A stretch of DNA of 24,101 bases from an uncultured Flavobacteriales bacterium (GCA_946478675.1 CAMLEF010000025.1:1-24101); one strand, 5' to 3'. Numbered from the stretch's first letter, positions 1-8,278 are shown. The notes: a model not told the origin generated them from the letters alone. Numbers and translations are program-made.

Positions 1-3000
1 AGCTTTCAGTCGCCGCGCGAGCTGCTGGCGCGTGTCGAACTCTTCGCGATAAAGAATACCGACGCCTTGTGTATACGGCGCGCTGCTGTAGTTGAGCACG
101 GTGTTCTGGTTGGACCGGTTGAACGCGCGGAAACGCACCTTTCCGTCTTCGGTGACTTTGTATTCCACGTTCGCGTCACCGACCCATTGCGTGGTGTTCT
201 GCGCGGTGGTGGCCTGTGTCGCGTTCACTTTACCGAAGTTGGTTTCGATGGACACGCGGTTGTTGAGCAGCGCATACTGCATGTACACTTTCAATTCCTC
301 CGCGCCCAGCTGATCCGTCGGGCGATACTGCACTTTCATGTCGAGATCGGTGTTAATCTGCGAAAGCCAGTTGTTCAGCGTTCCCGAAACGAAGTTGCTG
401 AGCAGCGTCGAGCCCGCACCTCCGTAGTTGGTTCCCGCGTCGGCGCCGGTGCGTAATTCCGTCGGCGTCATGAAGCTGTTGAGCACCATGAGCGACAACA
501 CCTGCCGGTTCCGCTCGAGCTCGGTTTGCGTATAGCTCTTCACCGTCTCGCGGATGTTCTGGTCGGCCGTCGGCAAATCGATATCGAAACCAACACCCGG
601 GTTCATCAGCGCGCCGTCGAGGTGCATGATGACGTTGACAGGATACGAGCGATGCAAATTCGGGTTCACGGAATCCAGCGGGAAGAACGGTTCGACGGAT
701 GCCGTCGCGCGATAAATAGCATCCGCATCGATCTGCGCTTCGTAAGGATCGCCGTTCCAACGTATCGTTCCGCCCTTCGACAATTCGAACGGCACGTAGA
801 TCACGTTCTTCATCGTGAAGAGATAATTTCCTTTGGCAACGGTGTAATTGCCGAACATCGAGAAATCACCATCGGGCGTGATCTTCATGTTGATGTTGCC
901 GTCGCCGTACGCCGTGAGCTCATCCCCTACCGTTTTGTCGAACACGACTTTCACGTAAGCGTCCTGCGTGGCCTGCACTTCGAGGTTCAGCTCGAGCCCA
1001 TTCCTGCGCAGTGCTCCCGGCTTGTGCAGCGTATCCTGTTTCGTATGATCGACGAACGTGATGAAATCCGTAGAGCCGGCTTCACTCGTCGACGACATCG
1101 GGATGTTGAATTCGGAATACAGCACCTGCCCGTTGTGAATGATCTTGTCCGTACGCGCCTTCATGTCGATGCTGATCTTGTCGTTGACATAACCGAACAG
1201 GTTCATGTAGCCGGTGGCGAACACTCTTCCGTAATACAATTCGTTCTGCTTCTCCGTCGTGTTCAGCACCATGAAATGATCGAAGGAGAAGTCCATGTCA
1301 AACTGGAAATTCGAGTAGTTCTCATGGAACAAGTGACCGTAGATCTTGGCGGTGTCGCCGTAGGTATCGACCACTTTATAATCGTCGAAGAAGAACGAGT
1401 TTTCCTGGATCTTGATCTTCTGTGTTGCTGCACGCACTTCGATGCCGAGATAATCGACTTTGACTTTACGGATGGCAAGATCCATGTCGCCTTTCACCAA
1501 TGGTTTGGAAGGAATGCCGCCAATGTGCGCAGAGCCGTCGATCTGTCCCACCATGATCGAGCAGAAATCGGAAAACAACGGCTTGATGGTTTCCAGCGGC
1601 ACGCTGCGAAGAGTGACATTGATATCGATGCTGTTCTCTTTCTTCTTCGGATAATAATTGCCTTCGAACAAAATATTGTCGATCGGAAGGCTATCATTGC
1701 CAAGTACGCCACGGGAGAAATTACCGTGCACGTAAACCGCCTGGCGGGATTGCAACCAGTTCGCCGAGAGGTTGCCGTTACCGATCTTCTGATCATTGAC
1801 GTAGAAACCGGAAAACTCTGTACTGCTGTTGAAGATCGGCGTATTGTAAAGATCGGACAGCGTCGTCTCTGAACTGATATAACCTTTCACGGCCATGCCT
1901 TGCGGCTGGGTGAAATAATTGAAATAGGCAAGGTTGAATTTATTGAGCGAAACATTCAGCGCTTCATTCGCATTCCGGGAAATCGCTCCGTTCAAACCGA
2001 TCGACTGATCGCCCGAATGAAAAACGAGATCCTTAAACATGACGTGGCTCGAATCGATGCGCACCAGGTTGCCCGGGTTCACCGCCCAGGCCGAATCGTT
2101 GACGTGCAGTTCGGCTTTGTCCAGCGACATCGAGATCGACCGATGCCCTTCGAATTTCACGTGCGCGGCAATCGTTCCGTCATTGGCCTTCTGCGAATTG
2201 TTTTTCCAGTCGATCGTCGCGAGCACATTGTTGTCGTTCGCATTGATCGTCGTTCTGAAATTGTCGGCGCCGAGCGTATCGTTGAGCTGGATGCGCGTCA
2301 CCGTTCCCTCGAAACGGCAGAAGTTTCCGTTCTGCTGGTTGCCGCCGCCGAAGTTGATGCCGCGGTACGTGATGCCGTTGAAAACGACCTGGTCGCTGAC
2401 GAGCGTAGCGTTGAACTTGTGCGTATTGCTGTTGAACGATCCCGTGGAATACGTATTCGGCGCAATCTGCAATTCCGGCACCAGCGCCTGCAGCGGACGT
2501 GTGTTGCGGTTGAATTTCACGTTCCAGCTGAACTGCTGGTCGCCGATCTCTTTTTTCTTCTTCGCATCCGGCGGCGGGAAATACGCAGGCAGGTAATCCG
2601 ACATGATATCGCGTACTGCCATCGGGAGCTTCATCAGCTGGAAATTGCCGTACACGGATGCCGAAGCGATATCCGATTCGAGGTTCAGCTGGCGGCCGCG
2701 TGACGTTTCGCCGGCGAAGAACGTAAGCGTGTTGAATTTGAAATTCTCTCCGTCTTTGCGGTACGCGAGATCGTTCACCTGCGCGCTGCCGGTCACGTTG
2801 TCGATGTTGTTGCCGTTGATGTTGACGGAAACCGTCGCGGAGAACAAATACTCGTGCTGCTTGTCGAGGAAGCCGAGCTCGCCGAGATTCGCCGAATCGA
2901 TCTGCGCTTTGAATTCGAAATGCGGGACACGCTTGCTGTTGTCGATCAGTCCCGTGAAATCCATTCCCAGGTTCGGATCGTCGATGTGAATATCGCCGTC

Positions 3001-4518
3001 GATCACCTGGCGTTTCAGGTGCGTGTTCGTGATCGCGATGCCGGTGTACGTGTAACCGCGGAACTGCAGGCTGGAAACCGTTCCGGTCACATTCGCATCG
3101 ATGTCGGAATTCGTGAAGCCGCTGCCTTTGACGTCGAGATTCGCGGCCACTGCGCCCATGCCCGGGATATCGAAATACGAGCCGACGTTGAAACCGGACG
3201 TATGCACCCTGCCGAGATACGAATACGTGGAGCTATCGGACAGTTGCTGCATCGCCAGGTTCTCCATCGTGACCGATCCGATAGCAGTGCTCAACGTTCC
3301 GTGCGCGACGAAATCGTGAATGAATCCTTCGAACGAACCGGTGAAGCGGATATCGCCGAGCTGCGCCACATTCGCAGGAACGTTCAGCGAATCGCCGGGA
3401 CCGAACGGCGCTACCGGGATTCCTTCGAGATCTTTTTTATTCGTGACGGCTTCGCGGATCTTGAAGTTCATGTCCGTCTCGTTGATGTCGGGCAAGCCGT
3501 TGAACGCGAAATTTCCTTTGACATGCGATTTCTCCCCGAAACGCAGGTCGATGTTCTTGCAGCGTAAATGTTCGACGGTGCCGCGGAGGTCGCCGGTGAC
3601 ATAAACGGTTTTCCTGATCCCGAGCAGGTTCGGCGAGAAGTACGCGATGTCGCCCATTTCCACTTTCGAATTGGAGAAATGGCCGTCCATCTTCACGCGA
3701 TGAATAAAATCGTCGGCGATGTCGTCCGTCTCGTGAAACAGGAACGACAGCCAGCCTTCGATCTTCGAGCCCGGCGTTTCGATGGAAAGCTCGTCGAACC
3801 GCGCGAACGTATCGGCCACCGTCATCAGCGAATTCAACCCGAGCAGCGTAAAGCCGGATTGCTCTTTCGCGCGAAGATCATGCACGCGGAACGAAAGCGA
3901 ATCATTCATCGGGTCAATGTCGTTGAAATCGCCGCTGAGGCCGGTGACGCGGATGTCTTCGTAATCCATGCCGCGGTCGCGGATCGTATCGCGCGTATCG
4001 ATGAAATCAAAGTTGACGTTGCGCAAACCGATATTACCGAGCTTCACTGTCCACGGCGCTTTCTTCGCGTGCTTCGTCGTATCGGTGGATTTGAAATACT
4101 GCGTGATAAAACGATAGCTTAAACCTTTTTCACCGGCGTATTTTTTCAGCTTTACCGTTCCGCCGTCAAGCAGCACAGAATTGATCGAAACAAATTTCTC
4201 GTCGTAACTGAAACGGCTCACGTCGACTTTCAACCGGTCGACGAGCAGCAGCGTGTCCTGGTGACGGTCTTCGACGTAAAATCCTTCGAGCACCAGCGTC
4301 TTGATGAATTCGATATCGATGCCTTTGACGGTGACGCGCGTCTGCAATTCCTCCGACATGTATTTCGCGAAACGCTGGCAGATGACGGTCTGCACTTTCG
4401 GATTGCGGATGAGCAGCGTGAGCACGAAGCCGAGGTAAATGAAAAAGCCGATCACCCAGGCGAGGGTACGCCCGGTCTTTTTGATAATTTTGATCGCTTT
4501 TTCACTCTTTACACCCAT
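1..4518 (-). CDS. tamB: TamB-family translocation/assembly protein (DUF490), 3' end cut by window edge
   Basis: Reading the minus strand from ATG at 4518 gives an open frame of 1506 codons that is still open at position 1; the stop lies outside the window. The N-terminus has one membrane anchor (about residues 17-36, basic residues before it). It is followed by a very long beta-rich stretch with repeated short strands, as in AsmA/TamB proteins that bridge the inner membrane and outer membrane and help build or lipidate the outer membrane. The last 300 or so visible residues match the conserved C-terminal TamB domain in style (MKITPDGDFSMFGNYTVAKG, then a glycine/asparagine-rich end with VRFRAFNRSN and GVGILYREEF). 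Family proteins in Bacteroidota usually end shortly after that motif, so little is probably missing. It is divergent from tsaD with 18 nt between the two starts. The call rests on domain style and length; I could not align it. Confidence 0.88.
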   Translation of the reverse strand, partial: MGVKSEKAIKIIKKTGRTLAWVIGFFIYLGFVLTLLIRNPKVQTVICQRFAKYMSEELQTRVTVKGIDIEFIKTLVLEGFYVEDRHQDTLLLVDRLKVDVSRFSYDEKFVSINSVLLDGGTVKLKKYAGEKGLSYRFITQYFKSTDTTKHAKKAPWTVKLGNIGLRNVNFDFIDTRDTIRDRGMDYEDIRVTGLSGDFNDIDPMNDSLSFRVHDLRAKEQSGFTLLGLNSLMTVADTFARFDELSIETPGSKIEGWLSFLFHETDDIADDFIHRVKMDGHFSNSKVEMGDIAYFSPNLLGIRKTVYVTGDLRGTVEHLRCKNIDLRFGEKSHVKGNFAFNGLPDINETDMNFKIREAVTNKKDLEGIPVAPFGPGDSLNVPANVAQLGDIRFTGSFEGFIHDFVAHGTLSTAIGSVTMENLAMQQLSDSSTYSYLGRVHTSGFNVGSYFDIPGMGAVAANLDVKGSGFTNSDIDANVTGTVSSLQFRGYTYTGIAITNTHLKRQVIDGDIHIDDPNLGMDFTGLIDNSKRVPHFEFKAQIDSANLGELGFLDKQHEYLFSATVSVNINGNNIDNVTGSAQVNDLAYRKDGENFKFNTLTFFAGETSRGRQLNLESDIASASVYGNFQLMKLPMAVRDIMSDYLPAYFPPPDAKKKKEIGDQQFSWNVKFNRNTRPLQALVPELQIAPNTYSTGSFNSNTHKFNATLVSDQVVFNGITYRGINFGGGNQQNGNFCRFEGTVTRIQLNDTLGADNFRTTINANDNNVLATIDWKNNSQKANDGTIAAHVKFEGHRSISMSLDKAELHVNDSAWAVNPGNLVRIDSSHVMFKDLVFHSGDQSIGLNGAISRNANEALNVSLNKFNLAYFNYFTQPQGMAVKGYISSETTLSDLYNTPIFNSSTEFSGFYVNDQKIGNGNLSANWLQSRQAVYVHGNFSRGVLGNDSLPIDNILFEGNYYPKKKENSIDINVTLRSVPLETIKPLFSDFCSIMVGQIDGSAHIGGIPSKPLVKGDMDLAIRKVKVDYLGIEVRAATQKIKIQENSFFFDDYKVVDTYGDTAKIYGHLFHENYSNFQFDMDFSFDHFMVLNTTEKQNELYYGRVFATGYMNLFGYVNDKISIDMKARTDKIIHNGQVLYSEFNIPMSSTSEAGSTDFITFVDHTKQDTLHKPGALRRNGLELNLEVQATQDAYVKVVFDKTVGDELTAYGDGNINMKITPDGDFSMFGNYTVAKGNYLFTMKNVIYVPFELSKGGTIRWNGDPYEAQIDADAIYRATASVEPFFPLDSVNPNLHRSYPVNVIMHLDGALMNPGVGFDIDLPTADQNIRETVKSYTQTELERNRQVLSLMVLNSFMTPTELRTGADAGTNYGGAGSTLLSNFVSGTLNNWLSQINTDLDMKVQYRPTDQLGAEELKVYMQYALLNNRVSIETNFGKVNATQATTAQNTTQWVGDANVEYKVTEDGKVRFRAFNRSNQNTVLNYSSAPYTQGVGILYREEFDTRQQLARRLKA
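4485..4492 (+). promoter_or_regulatory. candidate -7 element of tsaD
   Basis: TAATTTTG fits TAnnTTTG and lies 44 nt before the tsaD ATG, inside the first codons of the divergent tamB. It is the only match I see upstream of tsaD. The two divergent promoters would overlap, with each start inside the other gene's leader region. Confidence 0.35.
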
Positions 4519-4522
4519 TATA

Positions 4523-4530
4523 CAAAAGTA
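4523..4530 (-). promoter_or_regulatory. -7 promoter element of tamB
   Basis: On the minus strand TACTTTTG matches the Bacteroidota -7 consensus TAnnTTTG and ends only 4 nt before the tamB ATG. Transcription would start at or next to the ATG, giving a leaderless or nearly leaderless message. No clear -33 element was seen. Confidence 0.5.
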
Positions 4531-4536
4531 GCGATA

Positions 4537-5610
4537 ATGCCTGTCATCCTTGGAATTGAGTCGTCCTGCGACGAAACGGCTGCTGCGGTCATCAAAGACG
4601 GCAAATTACTTGCCAACGTCGTGGCCGGGCAGGAGGTTCACCGGCAATGGGGCGGCGTGATTCCCGAGCTCGCTTCACGCGCGCACCAGCAGCACATCGT
4701 GCCCGTCATTGATCAAACGCTGAAACAGGCCGGCATCTTGCGTTCGGAGATCGATGCGGTTGCATTTACGCGTGGTCCCGGGCTGCTGGGCTCGCTGCTG
4801 GTCGGCACTTCGTTCGCGAAATCGTTTGCGCTGGCATTGGGAAAACCGCTCATCGAAGTGAACCATATGCAGGCCCATATCCTGGCGCATTTTATTGATA
4901 GTTCGGAGTTCGGAGTTGAGAGTTCGGAGCAAAACGCCTCCGGTTCACAGCTCCGAACTCCGGACTCCGGACTCAAAACTCCGAACTTTCCTTTCCTGTG
5001 TTTGACGGTTTCCGGCGGGCATACACAGCTGGTTCGCGTTAACAATCCTTATGAATTTCTCGTGCTCGGCGAGACGCAGGACGATGCGGCGGGCGAAGCG
5101 TTCGATAAAGCGGCGAAGATCTTAGGTCTTCCCTACCCCGGCGGACCGGAGCTCGACAAGCTGGCGCAGCACGGCGATCCGAAGAAATTCAAATTTCCCA
5201 TTGCGCACGTCGACGGACTGAATTTCAGCTTCAGCGGCTTGAAAACGGCGGTGCTGTATTTCGTGCGCGATCACGCGAAGGCAAACCCGGATTTCGTGAA
5301 GGAGAACATGGCGGATATCTGCGCGTCGGTGCAGTTTACGATTGTGAAAACGTTGTTGCAGCGTGTCGAAGAAGCGGTGAAACAAACCGGCATTACGCAG
5401 GTGGCGCTGGCGGGCGGTGTGTCGGCGAACAGCGGGCTGCGCAAGGCGTTGACGGAGCTCGGTGAGCAGAAAGGCTGGAAGGTTTTTATTCCGCCGTTTG
5501 CCTTCACAACGGACAACGCAGCGATGATCGCGATGACGGGTTATTTCAAATTTTTGAAAAAGGATTTTGTCGGGCAGGACGTTGCTCCGCTGGCGAGGTA
5601 TCATTTGTAA
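4537..5610 (+). CDS. tsaD: tRNA N6-threonylcarbamoyladenosine synthase subunit TsaD, with an in-frame repeat insertion
   Basis: TsaD (Kae1/Gcp family) transfers the threonylcarbamoyl group to A37 of ANN-decoding tRNAs together with TsaB and TsaE; it is essential in most bacteria. The start MPVILGIESSCDETAAAV is the canonical N-terminus, so I use ATG 4537 rather than an upstream in-frame ATG at 4261 that lies antisense to tamB. Metal-binding histidines sit in HMQAH (residues 110-114). The SGGHTQL motif (159-165), GGVSANSG and the C-terminal DNAAMIA motif are all present. The product is 357 aa, longer than the usual 330-340. The excess is a stretch at about residues 122-150, rich in Ser, Glu and Pro, between the HMQAHILAHF helix and FPFLCLTVSGGHT. 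At DNA level it is a hairpin repeat (see 4900-4987). Everything around it is intact, so the gene looks functional. Its stop is followed by a repeat-filled spacer and a CPBP gene in the same direction. Confidence 0.97.
   Translation: MPVILGIESSCDETAAAVIKDGKLLANVVAGQEVHRQWGGVIPELASRAHQQHIVPVIDQTLKQAGILRSEIDAVAFTRGPGLLGSLLVGTSFAKSFALALGKPLIEVNHMQAHILAHFIDSSEFGVESSEQNASGSQLRTPDSGLKTPNFPFLCLTVSGGHTQLVRVNNPYEFLVLGETQDDAAGEAFDKAAKILGLPYPGGPELDKLAQHGDPKKFKFPIAHVDGLNFSFSGLKTAVLYFVRDHAKANPDFVKENMADICASVQFTIVKTLLQRVEEAVKQTGITQVALAGGVSANSGLRKALTELGEQKGWKVFIPPFAFTTDNAAMIAMTGYFKFLKKDFVGQDVAPLARYHL
4900..4987. repeat. GGAGTTC-type hairpin repeat inserted in frame in tsaD
   Basis: The left arm (4900-4930) is made of GTTCGGA/GAGTTCGGAG words. 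The right arm (4950-4987) is its reverse complement except for about 7 extra nt in the middle. A 19-nt loop separates them. The element starts exactly on a codon boundary (codon 122) and encodes about 29 residues without a stop. It sits in the variable linker between two conserved TsaD motifs. The word structure is typical of intergenic repeats, not of coding sequence. Confidence 0.85.
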
Positions 5611-5641
5611 GGAACGTCAGCAATCCTTGCACAGTTTCTAA

Positions 5642-5682
5642 ACCACGGAGGTTCACAGAGGTTTTTCACAGCGGACACAGTG
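5642..5682. repeat. CACGGAG/CACAGAG word repeat between tsaD and the CPBP gene
   Basis: A short run of related words (ACCACGGAGGTTCACAGAGG, then TTTTTCACAGCGGACACAG) fills the end of the 69-nt spacer. Its last GTG is the only evident start codon of the following gene. The same word family recurs at 6648-6744 and 8759-8815. Confidence 0.65.
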
Positions 5683-6480
5683 ATAAAAAAAGTTTTCGTC
5701 AACACCTTTCTCGCTGCGGAAGAAGAGCTGCAGCAACAGCCGCCGGCGAAAACGTTCGACTGGAAAGTCTTTACGATCCTCGCGTGGACCTGCCTCGGAC
5801 TTTCCATCATCCGCTATTACGGCGACCCCATTTTTACAGCAGACGTATTGAAGAATCTCGGCGGAAAAGAACTTTCGCAGTCCTTGCGCACGTGGGCGGG
5901 CAGCGGTGAAAATGCCGAGCTGCACCGGCTGACGTGGTGGGTCAGCACGATGATCGTTTGTTACCTCGTGGTGCCGGTGGCGATCGTGAAGCTGCTGTTC
6001 CGCGAACAGCTTTCCGCTTACGGATTCAAAGTGCAGGGCGCTTTCAACCAATGGTGGCTGTATGTTGTAATGCTGCTCGTGATGGTGCCGCTGGTGTGGT
6101 ATTTCTCGACAACCGCCAGCTTCCAGGCGCGTTACCCGTTTTACAAACCGCTGAAAACGGAACCGCTGTGGCCGAATTTCTGGCAATGGGATATGCTGTA
6201 CTTCGTGCAGTTCATCGGGCTGGAATTTTTCTTCCGCGGTTTTATGGTTTTAGGATTGCGCAGAAGATTCGGCTATTACAGCATTTTCATCATGACGGTG
6301 CCGTATTGCATGATTCATTTCGGAAAGCCGATGCCGGAAACGATCGGCGCCATTCTCGCAGGGTTCGTGCTCGGAACGCTCAGCATGAAAAGCCGCAGCG
6401 TCTGGCTGGGCGTGCTCATTCACTATAGTGTTGCGATCACGATGGATATGTGCGCGTTGTATCAGAAAGGATATTTCTGA
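5680..6480 (+). CDS. CPBP-family intramembrane metalloprotease-like protein
   Basis: A 266-residue polytopic membrane protein. After a polar N-terminus (about 1-28) there are hydrophobic segments near residues 29-45, 88-106, 126-145 and 170-190, with more toward the end. CPBP (CAAX protease / bacteriocin-processing) features are visible: LEFFFRGFMV corresponds to the EExxxR motif but with Leu in place of the first Glu, followed by PYCMIHFGKP (second-motif histidine) and HYSVAITMD near the C-terminus (third motif). The family acts in the membrane, but the substrate here is unknown and the changed first Glu could mean altered activity. The start is GTG 5680: no ATG exists between the tsaD stop, which is in the same frame, and this codon. 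The GTG lies inside a CACAGTG word of the preceding repeat. It is likely co-transcribed with tsaD (69-nt spacer, no terminator). Confidence 0.85.
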   Translation: MIKKVFVNTFLAAEEELQQQPPAKTFDWKVFTILAWTCLGLSIIRYYGDPIFTADVLKNLGGKELSQSLRTWAGSGENAELHRLTWWVSTMIVCYLVVPVAIVKLLFREQLSAYGFKVQGAFNQWWLYVVMLLVMVPLVWYFSTTASFQARYPFYKPLKTEPLWPNFWQWDMLYFVQFIGLEFFFRGFMVLGLRRRFGYYSIFIMTVPYCMIHFGKPMPETIGAILAGFVLGTLSMKSRSVWLGVLIHYSVAITMDMCALYQKGYF

Positions 6481-6820
6481 TTGAAAATTGAACATTGAAG
6501 ATTCGTTATTTATTGAAGCAGAACGGTTCCTTTTACCCAGAGAAAATGGTCTCGCTTTTCGCTGCAAGTCCTCACTCCGCTCCGGGCTTTCCGCTGCAAT
6601 CGAGGCTATTTTAGCATCTTTCGGAATTTTCAAAGAAACTTTCGGCGTTTTACCACAATGGTCACAGAGGTCGTGCACAGAGTTTCACAGAGAAGAAACA
6701 TTGTGTTCCTCTGTGAAAGACCTCTGTGTAACTCAGTGGTTAAAGCAACTTTCGCTCCGCAGCACCGTGCGCTTCTTCGTGGTAGATTCAATATTCAATA
6801 TTCAATTTTGAATCTTCAAT
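6480..6820. repeat. 353-nt spacer made of three nested word-repeat families
   Basis: No gene is seen between the CPBP stop and lolD. The outer layer is ATTGAAAATTGAACATTGAA (6480-6499) facing its complement-type words at 6785-6820; the ends share an 11-bp perfect arm (ATTGAAGATTC / GAATCTTCAAT). The middle layer is a GCTGCAA element at about 6556-6601 with a repeated TTTCGCTGCAA / TTTCCGCTGCAA unit. The inner layer is the CACAGAG hairpin at 6648-6744. The outer-left repeat starts at the CPBP stop codon. The right words overlap the probable lolD promoter. Confidence 0.75.
6648..6744. repeat. CACAGAG-type imperfect hairpin
   Basis: The left arm reads TTTACCAC...CACAGAGGTC...CACAGAG. The right arm is its approximate complement, ending CTCAGTGGTTAAA. 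The arms are about 40 nt with mismatches and small indels around an ACATTGTG centre. It is the clearest hairpin of this word family in the window. Confidence 0.7.
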
Positions 6821-6827
6821 ATCTTTA
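6820..6827 (+). promoter_or_regulatory. weak -7 element of lolD
   Basis: TATCTTTA differs from TAnnTTTG only at the last base and ends 6 nt before the lolD ATG. It overlaps the last TTCAATAT word of the repeat, so the repeat may have supplied part of the promoter. Confidence 0.35.
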
Positions 6828-6833
6828 CGCTCC

Positions 6834-7490
6834 ATGTCCCTCATCACAGCATCAGCTATCACGAAATCCTACGGCAGCCTCAACGTGCTGCGCGGCATCA
6901 ACCTTTCCATTGCAAAAGGAGAGATCGTTTCCATTGTCGGCGCATCGGGCGCGGGCAAGACGACGCTGCTGACCATTCTCGGCACGCTGGACCGTGCGGA
7001 CGGCGGACAATTGCTGATCGACGGGCAGGACATCGCACAACTGGGCGGGCGCCAACTGTCGGCGTTTCGCAACAAACGCATCGGTTTCGTTTTCCAGTTC
7101 CATCACCTGCTGCCGGAATTCACCGCCATCGAAAATGCGTGTATGCCGGCTTTCATTGCGGGAACACCCAAACCCGAAGCGGAAGCCCGCGCCAAAGAAT
7201 TGCTCGGCATGCTGGGACTTTCCGATCGTCTCACGCATAAACCTTCACAGCTTTCGGGCGGCGAGCAGCAGCGTGTGGCGGTGGCCCGTGCGCTCATCAA
7301 TAATCCCGCAGTCGTTTTCGCCGATGAGCCTTCCGGCAACCTCGATTCGGCCACTTCGAAAAGCCTGCACGAGCTGTTCTTTCAATTGCGCAAAGACCTC
7401 GGGCAAACGTTCGTCATCGTCACGCACAACGAAGAGCTCGCCGACATGGCGGACCGCAAGCTGACGATCAAGGACGGGATGGTGGTTTAA
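6834..7490 (+). CDS. lolD: LolD-like ABC transporter ATP-binding protein
   Basis: A 218-residue cytoplasmic ABC ATPase of the MacB/FtsE/LolD type, which powers extraction of lipoproteins from the inner membrane or related export. All nucleotide-binding motifs are intact: Walker [11 protein letters not shown]-loop [10 protein letters not shown], signature [15 protein letters not shown], Walker B VVFADEP, D-loop SGNLD and H-loop VTHNEE. The [14 protein letters not shown] stretch after the Q-loop is typical of LolD. The length is normal and the ATG at 6834 is preceded by a -7-like element. No permease (LolC/E) gene lies next to it, so the partner must be encoded elsewhere and the exact substrate is inferred. 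It converges on the next gene with 23 nt between the stops. Confidence 0.9.
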   Translation: MSLITASAITKSYGSLNVLRGINLSIAKGEIVSIVGASGAGKTTLLTILGTLDRADGGQLLIDGQDIAQLGGRQLSAFRNKRIGFVFQFHHLLPEFTAIENACMPAFIAGTPKPEAEARAKELLGMLGLSDRLTHKPSQLSGGEQQRVAVARALINNPAVVFADEPSGNLDSATSKSLHELFFQLRKDLGQTFVIVTHNEELADMADRKLTIKDGMVV

Positions 7491-7513
7491 TTTCTTCCGC
7501 TTTTTAACGGCAA

Positions 7514-8197
7514 TTACTCCACAACCGCCCAGGCTGCCGATTTGAGCTGCTTCAGGTCGGCGCGCTTCGTCATCAGTATCGGGGTCGGATCGTCAACAAC
7601 GTAATATTTTACGATCTGCTTCTCGCCTGTTTTAATCACGGGACTTTCTTTGCCCTGGATGAGCGCATATTGGATCGGCGCTTTTTCGAAATGCTCAACG
7701 AGGAAGAAGACTTCTTCATCGCCGGCAGTAATGCGTTTCATGATCTTTGCTTTTGCGGGAAGAATCTCCGCAAGAAAACTATCCGCTTTGAACGACCGCA
7801 ACGTGATCTCTTTTCCCATGATGCCATCGAGACGGACTTTCAGCGCGAGCGGAACGTAAAAGAATCCGGCGAACCCGAGACCGAGGTAGAAATATCCGCC
7901 CGAGCGCAAATTGAATCCCATTCCGAACCCGGCGGAGATGACTTGGCTGAAATCAACGAGATTTCCGTTGACGGTGAACTTAACAACCACCAGCTGCAAT
8001 ACCGCCCAGATGGCCAGCACGAACGTGTAGAACTTCCAGTTCATCAGGAAAGCCGCCGCGTACAAGAAGCCTGTCAGGGAAAGCAGCATGCTGAAATCCC
8101 ATCCGCCGAAAATATGCAACGCGATATGCAGCAGGCTGATGCCGGGAACAAGAAAAATCGCGATCCATTCTGCCGTTGTATTCGGGGTTCGTTTCAT
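7514..8197 (-). CDS. uncharacterised small membrane protein
   Basis: A 227-residue protein with hydrophobic segments in its first half, at about 12-30, 35-52, 56-72 and 100-118. A soluble C-terminal half (about 120-227) of charged beta-like sequence follows, with KADSFLAEILPAKAKIMKRI and VVDDPTPILMTKRADLKQL as recognisable stretches. I do not recognise a family or catalytic residues. The ATG at 8197 is supported by a -7-like TACTTTTA ending 4 nt upstream. It lies alone between lolD (converging) and rnpB (same strand), and the rnpB terminator ends just upstream of its promoter, so it is probably its own transcription unit. A role at the membrane is all that can be inferred. Confidence 0.8.
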   Translation of the reverse strand: MKRTPNTTAEWIAIFLVPGISLLHIALHIFGGWDFSMLLSLTGFLYAAAFLMNWKFYTFVLAIWAVLQLVVVKFTVNGNLVDFSQVISAGFGMGFNLRSGGYFYLGLGFAGFFYVPLALKVRLDGIMGKEITLRSFKADSFLAEILPAKAKIMKRITAGDEEVFFLVEHFEKAPIQYALIQGKESPVIKTGEKQIVKYYVVDDPTPILMTKRADLKQLKSAAWAVVE

Positions 8198-8201
8198 GCG
8201 T

Positions 8202-8209
8202 TAAAAGTA
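8202..8209 (-). promoter_or_regulatory. -7-like element of the small membrane protein gene
   Basis: Minus-strand TACTTTTA is one base off TAnnTTTG and is spaced exactly 4 nt from the ATG, the same spacing as at tamB and the Smr gene. Confidence 0.35.
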
Positions 8210-8231
8210 AGCGCAAACACAACACCGCGGC

Positions 8232-8273
8232 AAAAATGGCCGAAGGCGGCTCCTTTCGGAAAACCACCTTCGT
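8232..8273 (-). terminator. probable intrinsic terminator of rnpB
   Basis: Just after the RNase P RNA 3' end, the minus strand has CGAAGGTGG pairing with CCGCCTTCG (9 bp, one G-U) around a loop that itself holds CCGAAAGG. A CCATTTTTG tract follows after a few bases. The stem and T-run fit an intrinsic terminator. Confidence 0.6.
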
Positions 8274-8278
8274 CATGA

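Noticed and set aside
67..4122. Long plus-strand open frames (for example 526-1872, 1900-2703, 2854-3567)
   Set aside because: They are antisense to the continuous tamB frame, are rich in Arg/His/Val/Asp as expected of complement-strand shadows, and have no family motifs.
4261..4536. Upstream in-frame start for tsaD at 4261
   Set aside because: It would add 92 residues antisense to tamB; the canonical TsaD N-terminus begins at 4537.
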